Of a stretch of DNA of 64,000 bases, positions 55,790 to 64,000 are shown one piece after another. Position 1 is the first letter of the stretch. The number at the start of each line of letters is the position of its first letter. This DNA is from Ursus arctos. Its lineage: Eukaryota > Chordata > Mammalia > Carnivora > Ursidae. The notes under the pieces are model-generated. The model made no database searches. It was not told the origin of the DNA and saw only the letters and a list, made by a program, of their open reading frames with translations. Both the position numbers and the translations under genes were made by a program. Location of the stretch: positions 21,882,001 to 21,946,000 of the forward strand of contig NW_026623008.1 in NCBI RefSeq assembly GCF_023065955.2, written 5' to 3'.

Positions 55790-55900
55790 CGGCCTGGGGT
55801 TTGGTTCAGCTCAGCCCCTGCCTTGCTGTGTGAGCGGGGACAGGCCATGTCCCTGTCTGGACCTCAGAATCTCTGCCTGTGAGGCTGTGGGGCTGGGTCC
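55790..55900 (+). repeat. MIR SINE, sense
   Basis: 'gccttgctgtgtgagcgggg', 'acaggccatgtccctgtctg' and 'gacctcagaatctctgcctg' parallel the MIR core. Confidence 0.6.
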
Positions 55901-57501
55901 TTTGCAGCAGCCTCTGAGCCCCAATCCTCTGCGAGCCCCTGAGCCCTTGACAAGACGTTCTGTTACGGTGGCACAATCCAGGCTGGCCGGGGCCCTGCGA
56001 GGTCAGGGAGCCCGGGACTCTCCCCGACAGAGGCCGGAGCTGCCTTTGGGCTGCCAGCGCCCCGACCTCCCACTCCACACATGCAGGAGGCACTTCCTAT
56101 GTGCCCCTCCCCCAATTCCCAGTATTGTTCTCTGAAGTCCCTGGCCCTGCTTGGACTCACCTGTCCCTCTCTGACACCTCTTGGCCCCCAACCCTCCCTC
56201 CTAGCTCCAGCCTTTGGTGGACACTCAGCTCTACCTTCTCCCTCATTCCCCAGAAAACAGCTGCTCCCTGCCTGACCTGGATGCCAGGTCACTCCCCACC
56301 CCCACCCCCCCAACCCCGCCCTGAACACCAGGCCTCACAGAAAGATCCAGACATCTTCGAGTTAGACTCCACAACAAAGGAAATCTAAAGCCAGGCCAGC
56401 CCTCTGGCTCTCAGCAGCTCTGGGACACTTGCTGCTTCTTCCTCCTCCCCAGTCACCAACACACCTGGATCAGGGTCCTTCATTTCACAGGAACAGAGAC
56501 CCAGGTGGGCTCCTGCTTTGGCTGCAATTCAATGTGCTCCCCCCCCCCCACAATTTCATCCCATCTTTTCCAGCTTCTAGCCTCCCATCCCTTGGCCTAC
56601 TGGTTCCCTCTTTCTAGGCATCCTTTTATATTCTGACCCATTGCTTTGCCCCAGCAAAGTGAGTCTCCAGCTTTGCAGAAAGTTCATCCTCCCCAGGCCT
56701 GCAGGATGGCTCCCCACCTTCCCTCAGCCTCCACCAGCCGGAGACTGACTCCCCAATTTCCTGATCGCCAACGGAAGAGGCAACAGAAGAAGAAAGTCCT
56801 CTCTCCATGATCATTGATGAGGCTCCCCGTGATAGGGGGCCCGCTTGCGGTAAACATGCTCCCCAGTGGACCCACAGGGCGGGCTCACGTGACAACCTTC
56901 CCACCGTCACCGGGGAGCCTTAACATCGCTGGGGCATTGATGGTTGGCCACTGAGCTGAGCTCTTCCCAGACACTGTTTCCTCCAACCAGTCCGGGAGGG
57001 CTGTGATGGCTTCGTCATGTACCAGCTCGGCCGGGCTCCGCTTCGCTCCCAGGATGCCCTTGCCCCGTGTTTCCTGGGAGTGTGGGTACAGAGAAGGTTC
57101 TCAGGAGAGGGGCCGCACATATGTTGTTGCTGATCTCCTGACCCCCTCATCAGCGGGAAGTGTGTTGAGCCTGCAATTGCTTTTCATTACCCCCCCAGCT
57201 TCCTTGGGTTTCTGTGACTCCTGGGTCAGGTGTGTGTGTGTGCGCTCAGCTCCCTGACAAAGGATCCCAGCGGCTGCAAGGGCGCTTGTCACCAAGCCGA
57301 GTCTACAAGAATAGACACAGGTTTCCGCCCATCCTTGCGGGCTTCCAGCCTGTTCCTTCCCTTCCCTCCCTCGACTGCCTGTCTGTGGACATCGGGCTCC
57401 AGGGTCAGATGTGGGGGCAGCCTTACGGAGACTGGCCAGCCACACTGTTCGTGCAGAAGCTGATCCTCCCTAATAAAGCCTTAGTGTGCACGTGCGTGAG
57501 T
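55901..57501. other. Unique non-coding stretch
   Basis: No supported gene. (C)11 at 56539-56549 and a (TG)6 run near 57229-57242. Otherwise unassigned. Confidence 0.5.
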
Positions 57502-57526
57502 GCACACACACACACACACACACACA
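57502..57526. repeat. (CA)n microsatellite
   Basis: About twelve CA units, likely length-polymorphic. The following 'ggttctgtctctcctggatg' and 'aaccctgagcgacacag' look like an LTR-type repeat tail. Confidence 0.92.
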
Positions 57527-57924
57527 GAGGTATATGCATTTGTATCATGTCCCACTGGTTCTGTCTCTCCTGGATGAACCCTGAGCGACACAGTGACACA
57601 GGTGGGCACTGTTAACATCCTTATTCTCCAGATGACCACGTCGAGGCACAGAATTCCAGTGTCACAGGTCCCCAGATGGAGAGGGATTTTGCCCCAGGGT
57701 GTCTCATACCCAGAGTCTCACCAGATACCGGATTCGGATTATTGAGAAGTTGAGATTTGGGGCTTTTGAGCTGATGGGATTTAGACGAGCCTTTGCTCTC
57801 TGGGTTGATGCTACAAATGGCTTGAGGCTTTGAGGGATGTTGGGATGGGCTGAATGAGTTTTGCATGTAGGATAGACAGGAATCTTTGGAGGGCAGAGGG
57901 CAGGCTGCGGTGGGCAGGACAGTG
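57527..57924. other. Unassigned stretch with faint repeat traces
   Basis: LTR-tail-like text to about 57600, then a weak reverse MIR trace at 57610-57700. Nothing coding. Confidence 0.4.
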
Positions 57925-58465
57925 GCCTTCTGAAGATGCCCGCATCCTCATCCCTGGTACCTGCCTGTATGTTACCTTGCGTGTTGAAAGGGACTTTGAA
58001 GCCTTGTTGAAATTGAGGATCTTGAGGCAGGGAGATTGTTCTGGAGTTCTGAGGTGGGCCCAGAGTAATCACAAGGGTCCTTGTAAGGGAACCGGAGAGG
58101 TAAGTGAGGCAGAGAAGGAGGCAGGATAGCAGAATCAGACTGAAAGATGCAGGGCCATGAGTCCAGGAAAGTGAGGAGCCCACAGATGAAAAAGTCAAGC
58201 AAGGGCTCCTGGGCGGCTCAGTCGGTAAGTGTCTGACTCTTGATTTCAGCTTAGGTCTTGATCTCAGGGTTGTGAGTTCAAGCCCTGCATTGGACTCCAA
58301 TGGGCGTGGAGCCCACTTAAAAAAAAAAAAAAGACAATGGAAAAAGGGGCAAACAAGGAAGGAAGGGCACGTTCTCCTAGAACCTCCAGAAGAAATGGAG
58401 CTCTGCTAGCCCATGTTAGAGTTCTCATCTTCAGGACTGTAATGTAATAAATTTGTTTTTTTTTA
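57925..58465 (+). repeat. Ancient LTR-like repeat, split by a Can-SINE
   Basis: 'gtatgttaccttgcgtgttg', 'aaagggactttgaagccttg', 'gtgggcccagagtaatcaca', 'agggtccttgtaagggaacc' left of the SINE, and 'agaacctccagaagaaatgg' with 'tgtaatgtaataaatttgtt' right of it, follow one common fossil repeat in order. Family name not recalled. Confidence 0.65.
58203..58332 (+). mobile_element. Can-SINE (short type), sense
   Basis: 'gggctcctgggcggctcagt', 'tgactcttgatttcagctta', 'ggttgtgagttcaagccctg', then A tail. The CT-rich body is missing. Interrupts the LTR-like relic. Confidence 0.92.
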
Positions 58466-58474
58466 AAGAATTAA

Positions 58475-58679
58475 TTTTTTAAAGATTTATATATTTATTT
58501 GAGAGAGAGAGAGAGAGGGAGCAGGGGAGGGGCAGAGGCAGAGGGAGAAGGAGAATCTCAAGCAGACTCCATACTGAGCATGGAGCCCAATGCAGGACTC
58601 GATCCCACAACCTTGAGAACATGACCTGAGCCAAAACCAAGAGTTGGAGACTCAACCAACTGAGCCACCCAGGCACCCT
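58475..58679 (-). mobile_element. Can-SINE (older subfamily), antisense
   Basis: 'aaagatttatatatttattt', (GA)n, 'ggagcaggggaggggcagag', 'ggactcgatcccacaacctt' and head 'tgagccacccaggcaccc'. Body type matches the older copy at 35.95 kb. Confidence 0.93.
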
Positions 58680-59527
58680 GAAGACTTCATTTTTTTAAGA
58701 GCAGTTTTAGGTTTCCAACAAAATCACGAGGGAGGTACAGAGATTTCTGACATATCCCCTGACCTCGTTCATGCAAGCCATCCCGATCATCAACAGCGCT
58801 TAACAGAACGGTGCACGTTTTCCCAAACGATGCACGTTTACGGGGCCACATCATAATCACCCACAGTCCCTAGATCACCTTAGGGCTCACTCCGAGTGGT
58901 ATGCATTTTCTGGGTTTGGGAAAATGAATAAGGACATGCATCCATCATGATAATACTGTAACTGAGTATTTTCACTGCCCTAAAAAATCCTCTGTGCTCT
59001 GCTCGCTCCCATCCCTGGCAACTACTGATCTTTCTCTTACCACTATAGTTGTGTCTTTTCCAGAATATCATGTAATTGGGGAAAAAAATAAGTAAAGATT
59101 TTTTCTGCTTTTTGTGGTTTTAATTGAACATTTTATATGATTTCATGTCTATCCTTTCTTAGCATATCCGTTATATGTCTTTCTGTACTTTTTTTAAATG
59201 GTTGCCTTGGAGTTTGCAATAAACGTTTGCAATGAATCCAACTCGTCTTTCAAATAAGACTATTACCACCTCACGGGGGGCGTGACTACCTTATAATAAT
59301 GAAATGATCTTGATTCCCTCCTCCTGTCCCTTGGATTATTGCTGTCACTCATTTCACTTACAGGTAACCATACATTAGTGTATGCTATATATTCACACAC
59401 ATACAAATACGTAAGATATTTGATATATAAAAGACAGGTATATAAACATACATAATCAAATACATTGTTGCTATGAATATTTTGAACAAACGATAATCTG
59501 TTAGCTCAATTAAGAGTAAGAAAAAGA

Positions 59528-59885
59528 CGAGCACCTAGGTAACTCGGTTGGTTGAGCGTCTAACTCTAGATTTTGGCTCAGGTCATGATCTCAGGGTTGT
59601 GAAATTGAGCCCTGCCTTGGGCTGTATGCTGTGCGTGGAGCCTGCTTAAGATTCCCACTGCCGGGGTGCCTGGGTGGCACAGTCGTGAAGCGTCTGCCTT
59701 CGGCTCAGGGCGTGATCCCAGCGTTCTGGGATTGAGCCCCACATCAGGCTCCTCCGCTGGGAGCCTGCTTCTTCCTCTCCCACTCCCCCTGCTCGTGTTC
59801 CCTCTCTCGCTGGCTGTCTCTGTCAAATAAATAAATAAAACCTTAAAAAAAAAAAAAAAGATTCCCACTGCCCCCCCAAAAAGAA
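59528..59885 (+). mobile_element. Can-SINE (older), sense, split by a younger Can-SINE
   Basis: 'gagcacctaggtaactcggt', 'ttttggctcaggtcatgatc', 'tcagggttgtgaaattgagc' and 'gcgtggagcctgcttaagat' form the host SINE, which resumes after the inner insertion and ends in a short A-rich tail. An imperfect duplication near 'agagtaagaaa'/'agaataagaaa' flanks it. Confidence 0.9.
59663..59857 (+). mobile_element. Can-SINE (SINEC1), sense, nested
   Basis: 'ggggtgcctgggtggcacag', 'cggctcagggcgtgatccca', 'ctgggattgagccccacatc', CT body, 'caaataaataaataaaacct' and A tail. The 15-base target duplication 'aagattcccactgcc' (59648-59662, 59858-59872) lies entirely in the older host SINE, fixing the order of insertion. 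Confidence 0.97.
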
Positions 59886-60960
59886 TAAGAAACACAAACG
59901 TTTTCCTGTTACATTCCCTTATTCCTTCTTTGATACTTTCATTTTCTTTATGTAGATCCAGGTTTCTGACCTGTGGCATATTCTTTCTCTCTAAAGAATT
60001 TTTAACATTTATGGCAAGACCTGTCTAGGGCAACACAGTCCCTCAATTTTGTGTCTGTCTGAGAAAGTTTCGATTTCTTCACTTTCCAAGGATAGCTTTG
60101 CTGGGTATGGAATTCTAAGTCAGTGGGGTGTTTTGTTTTGTTTTTTTCACTCAACACTTTAAATATCTGACTCCACCCTCTTCTTGCCCGTCTGGTTTCT
60201 GAGGAGAGGTTGGACACAATTCAGACTTTTACTCCTCTCTAGGAAAGCTGTATTTATCTCTGGCTTCTTTCTGAATGTTTCATCTTTGATTTTCGGTAGT
60301 CTGCAGACGATATACCTAAGAGTAGTTTTGTTTTTGTTTTGCGCGTGTGGGGCCCTCATTTTGGAAGGGGTGGAATGTATCCCTGAGTTCGGGGAGCCGG
60401 GTCTTGGCGTCTGACATTAATTTGGAGAAATTCTTAATCACTGCTCTTGCAGGTATTTCGTCTGTTCTTTTTTCTTCTCCTTCCGGTCTTCCCACTCTGT
60501 GTATGTTGCACCTTTTGTAGTTGTCCCACCGTCCGTGGGCATTCGGTTCTGTTTTTCTTCATCTTTGTTCTCTTTCCTTTTTGGTTTTTGGGATTCTGTT
60601 GATATATCCTCTAGCCTGGAGATTCTTCCCTCATGTGGGTCCTGTGTACTAAGCGCATCAAAGAATGCTTCATTTTGGTCACAGAGTTTTTTATCGCTAG
60701 CATTTCTTTTCAGTTCTTAGGATTTTCTTCTCTGCTAACCTTGCCCACCTGTTCTTGGATGCCGTCTGCTTTCTCCGTCGGAGCCTGTAGCGTATTCACC
60801 GTAGTTGTGTTCAATTCCTGGTCTGATGACTTGAGTATCCCTGTCGTGTGTATCCCCGATGCTTGCTCTTTCTCTTCACACTGTGTTGTTTGACGGTTGG
60901 TATGCCTTGTCATTGTTTTGCGAGAGCCGGCGGTGATGTGCCGGGGAAAAGAACTGCCGT

Positions 60961-61539
60961 AAGTAGGCTTCTGGTGACGTGATGGCGAGGTGTGCGGGGA
61001 GGGGCAGCGCTCTGTAGTCCCATCATTGGGGCTCAGTCTTTAAGGGAGCCTGTGCTTCCGGACCTCCAACTTCACACGTGCTTTTCACTTGTTTCCTCCC
61101 CCTTTTGGTGGGACGGGATGGGTTGAATAGGTTAGAGTTGTGTATTTTCCTTCCCTGGCTCATTCGGTCTCTGACGATAACCCAGCAGGTTACGCTCCGG
61201 TTAACTAGTTTCTCCAGAGGGCAGGCTTGGTGGAGAACAGAGCGCTCTGGCCTATTTCAGAATGGTTTCTTTTCCAGTTTCCCTGCTGGAAGGCCGAGGG
61301 AATTTTGCTCCAATATTTACTGTAGGAATCTGGCCAAGCTCCTGCAGGTAAATCTTAGAACTTTGTGGGGGCTGCCTTGTGACTGGATCTCCTAGAGATT
61401 CTACCTCGAGTTGTCCACACAGAACCTCCTACAGTTCATCGGTTAGGGTTCGGGGTTTCCTGCCCCAGCACTTATTTCCTGCACTGGTTTCCACCTGTGA
61501 GTCTCTGCTCAGGAAGCCGTGCCCCCCGTATTCGCCCAC
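60961..61539. other. Unassigned non-coding stretch
   Basis: May be further antisense L1. No gene recognised. Confidence 0.4.
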
Positions 61540-61765
61540 TCTCCAGTCTGCGGGGCATCAGTTTGCCCTGCATCCTCCCCTCTCTCATGGATCCAAGAGA
61601 CATTGTTGATCTTTCAGTCTGTTCAGCTTTTCCCTTGTCATTAGGACGGAGTGGGGACTTCTAAGCTCCTTAGGTGTAGAACCAATTTGTGCTGTTTCAA
61701 GTCACTAACTCTGTGGTGTAATTTGTTACAGCAGTGATCGGAAACTCACAACAATACTGGTACCT
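61540..61765 (+). repeat. LTR-like repeat end, family not assigned
   Basis: 'ctgtttcaagtcactaactc', 'tgtggtgtaatttgttacag' and 'cagtgatcggaaactcacaa' match a common fossil end ('tgtggtaatttgttacagca'). Confidence 0.5.
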
Positions 61766-62236
61766 TCTTGTGTTCCCAGGCCCATCACATATGCTGACAA
61801 ACCAGTGGTAGATCACGCAGATGCTCATAAGCCAAAAAGAGGCCCCCGTGGGCCCTGCGACATGCACCTGCTGCACTAAGACACAGCCCGTGTGCACTGA
61901 CAGAAGGCCTTCATGTGCACACGTCCGTGTACATGGCTCTGTGCAGCCCAACGATGCCCTCCCTCAGCACACAGCTGACCCTGGCCCCCAGCTGGCCTGT
62001 ACCCAGCCTGTCACTGGGCTCAGTGGCAATTCCATCTTTGGTAAACCTGGAAAGCCCCTTCTAGGGGACCCGTTCCAAGTCCAGAAGGGCTAGTGATATG
62101 CTGAGTAATGACTACATTCTCTAAGTGCCCCCATGGTGGGGCTCTGGAGGCACGAGAGAGACACAAGCTTGGCCTCTTTCTCCTCTTAACCTGATGTGGC
62201 CGTTTATAAAGACCTTGATACAGTAATGTGCCCGCT
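61766..62236. other. Unique non-coding stretch
   Basis: Nothing recognised before the GAAA array. Confidence 0.45.
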
Positions 62237-62244
62237 GAAAGAAA

Positions 62245-62302
<58 letters not shown>

Positions 62303-62334
62303 GAAAGAAAGAAAGAAAGAAAGAGAAAGAAAAA

Positions 62335-62374
<40 letters not shown>

Positions 62375-62389
62375 GAAAGAAAGAGAGAG

Positions 62390-62436
<47 letters not shown>

Positions 62437-62452
62437 AAAAGAAAAGGAGAGA
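62237..62452. repeat. (GAAA)n microsatellite array with (GA)n interruptions
   Basis: About 215 bases in which the plus strand is exclusively A and G after the first few bases. GAAA blocks are separated by GAGAGA blocks near 62287-62303 and 62382-62392. The pure homopurine-homopyrimidine run can form triplex DNA. It produces artificial Lys/Glu/Arg or Phe/Leu/Ser open frames. Confidence 0.97.
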
Positions 62453-63290
62453 AAAGCCATGAATCAACAACTTCTGTTGTGTAAATATTCTCACCATGGC
62501 CAATTTCAATCAACCCACGGTTTAACAGCTGGCTCACAAAATTCCTGGCTATTTAACATTTGGCTCTTGATGGGCTCTCATGATCCAGTCCAAGCCAACT
62601 CCAGTGCTTGCCCACCGCCCAGCCGCGGAAGCCGGCCTCGCTCCAGCGACAGAAAGACAATAAATTGTCATTGTTTTGGCTTAATCAGTTCCAAACACAG
62701 GGCAGGCCGTCGTGATGGAAGGAGGCCTGGGTTTCAGGGGACATGAATTATGTGCCCCTGGAGCTTCATTACCCTCAGTACTGTCTTATTTGTCTTATCT
62801 TTATTCGTTCTGGCAAATTAAACCAGCACTGTCTTTCCAATCTTGTTCTCCCAGCAGAAGTGGACGACAGTGGCAAAGAGCAGACTGGCCATAACAAGGG
62901 TGTTTCGTACACCCCTGACCTCTGCTTCCAGTGTCTTCAAGTCCCACAGCCCTCAAAGCTGCCAGGCAGGCACACCCTCTGGGGTGGGGTTTGGGGCATT
63001 GAGTGGACCCGGGCCTTTTCTTTATCCCAGAGGAGAGGGGTCCACAGTCCCCGATCCACTGGTACCTTCCCAGCTACGTGAGCATTCTGTACCTCAGTTG
63101 TCCCACAAGGACAGTGGGCCTGAGGGGGTATTAATACATGAGTCTTGGGGTCTCAAATTTTAAATAAGGGCTGCCTTCGGACATGATGCTAGGACACTGG
63201 TGAACTCCCATCCTGGCAGCATGGAGGAGGGAAAGAGAGGAGAACAGGTCTCGTAGCCCTCTGATTGGAGGACCCTCCACTCCAGAGGTT
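62453..63290. other. Unique non-coding stretch
   Basis: No supported gene. A weak MIR-like trace near 63075-63120 ('gagcattctgtacctcagtt'). Confidence 0.5.
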
Positions 63291-63415
63291 GCCAGACCTG
63301 TGCACACGTCCACCTGTGAGGTGTGTTAAACTACAGTTTCCTGAACCACAGAACAGAACTCTCCAAAACTGTGGCCTGGGAATATTCATTTCCTGAAACC
63401 TCCAAATATTGATGA
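63291..63415. repeat. Possible MER5-like DNA transposon fragment
   Basis: 'aaactacagtttcctgaacc' and 'ggcctgggaatattcatttc' resemble the paired halves of MER5-type hAT elements ('aaatacagattcctgggccc' and 'ggcccaggaatctgcatttt'). Confidence 0.4.
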
Positions 63416-63424
63416 CATGACGTT

Positions 63425-63745
63425 GGCGACCCTCCCAGCTTCCTTTGCAGCTAGGTGGCCCGTGAACTAGTTCCAGTCAATGGGTAGTGGCATGTGTCGC
63501 TTGGGGGCTAAGGACCCTCCAGCTCTCTTCCCATGTCAAAGGGTGTGGGGTCTGGGCATTGAGACGGAGGAGACACAAGAGCCAAGCAGCCTGGATCACT
63601 GGTACAGGGGACAGCAGTCCCTGAGTGTCACCTGGCAGGCAGTGTGTATCAGGGGACAAAGGCATCTGCTCGGATGTTAATCTACTGAGATTCGGGGCTT
63701 GTTCGTTACTGCAGCAAAAGTCTGTTTTAACTCGTACTGACTCCT
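63425..63745 (+). repeat. Ancient LTR-like repeat, family not assigned
   Basis: 'cttcctttgcagctaggtgg', 'agttccagtcaatgggtagt' and the end 'ttgttcgttactgcagcaaa' follow a common fossil repeat ('cccttgcagctaggtgtggc' ... 'tctgttacagcagct'). Confidence 0.55.
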
Positions 63746-64000
63746 TGGACAATCTGATAAATGCTTTGGACTTTCTGCCCAGGAAGATGCCCAGCTGCCT
63801 GCGAACATTACACGTGTCCCTCCCTGGCTGTGTGCTTCCTGAGAGCTTGGCATTGTGGGCTTAAGCCCCCGCTGATTTTCCACTTCGTGATCTGATTTAT
63901 GGGACGAAGGTGGCGTTCCCTCCCATCCCTGCACCCTCTCTACTTCGTGGGTGACCTCTGAGCTCCATAGTCTCTCCTTTCCGCCATGCAGAGTAATCCA
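63746..64000. other. Unassigned end of window
   Basis: Nothing recognised. 'cctgagagcttggcattgtg' might be L2-like, but the evidence is too weak to call. Confidence 0.4.

Larger units (their letters stand above)
58682..60960 (-). mobile_element. L1 LINE relic (old L1M/HAL1-like), antisense
   Basis: 58682-59090 ('ttttaggtttccaacaaaat', 'tattttcactgccctaaaaa', 'tttccagaatatcatgtaat') and 59886-60960 ('aaggatagctttgctgggta', 'ggtttctgaggagaggttgg') follow antisense old L1 text, the latter probably the ORF1 side. 59090-59525 is less certain. Interrupted by a nested Can-SINE pair. Decayed and non-coding. Confidence 0.75.

Noticed and set aside
62020..62746. Several long Lys/Glu or Phe/Leu/Ser-rich frames
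   Set aside because: Produced entirely by the (GAAA)n array.

Overview
This is vertebrate nuclear DNA from a carnivoran mammal, almost certainly a caniform. The decisive evidence is about a dozen Can-SINE (SINEC) copies: tRNA-derived heads beginning near 'gcctgggtggctcag', a CT-rich middle, an (AAATA)n/poly(A) tail and target-site duplications. Several carry the 'cccactccccctgcttgtg' type of body that I associate with bear/panda-type SINEC1 elements, so Ursidae or a close arctoid is the best guess. There is also a normal mammalian background of MIR, L2, L1 and MaLR-like fossils.

I find no protein-coding gene, rRNA or functional tRNA gene that I can support. The many open frames in the GC-rich parts are short, have no recognisable domain, and are explained by high GC or by repeats. 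The window is best read as intergenic or deep-intronic sequence. One weak candidate exon (minus strand, about 47.57-47.80 kb) and several TAAT-rich, repeat-free blocks that look like conserved non-coding elements are flagged in the findings.

Layout. 1-18 kb: GC-rich, mostly unique, with scattered MIR/L2 fragments, one Can-SINE (5.35 kb), long C/G homopolymers and two candidate regulatory blocks (14.1-14.4 kb, 16.0-16.2 kb). 17.9-19.5 kb: a hAT-like DNA transposon relic, a Can-SINE and an ancient repeat. 19.66-22.64 kb: a minus-strand internal relic of an ERV-L-type retrovirus with broken reverse transcriptase, integrase and dUTPase segments, and containing a 45-bp perfect direct repeat. 23.26-25.67 kb: a nearly full-length Tigger1-type (pogo/TcMar) DNA transposon with a broken transposase gene on the minus strand. 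25.7-34.5 kb: unique sequence with MIR, L2 and MaLR-like relics. 34.5-38.44 kb: AT-rich antisense L1 ORF2 carrying three Can-SINEs, ending in an AT-rich pentanucleotide array. 38.6-58 kb: GC-rich again, with L2, a plus-strand L1 3' end (43.8-45.1 kb) carrying two Can-SINEs, a CCAAT-box cluster at 45.6 kb and further MIRs. 57.9-61 kb: LTR-like relic, Can-SINEs and a minus-strand L1 block with a nested Can-SINE. 62.24-62.45 kb: a large (GAAA)n array. 62.5-64 kb: unique sequence plus ancient repeats.

Nothing here forms an operon-like or otherwise coordinated gene system. The most interesting signals are the young-looking 45-bp duplication inside an ancient retrovirus relic, the NF-Y-like CCAAT cluster, the possible exon and the putative conserved non-coding blocks. 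Family assignments come from recognition of consensus features; no database search was run, and element boundaries are approximate unless set by target-site duplications.
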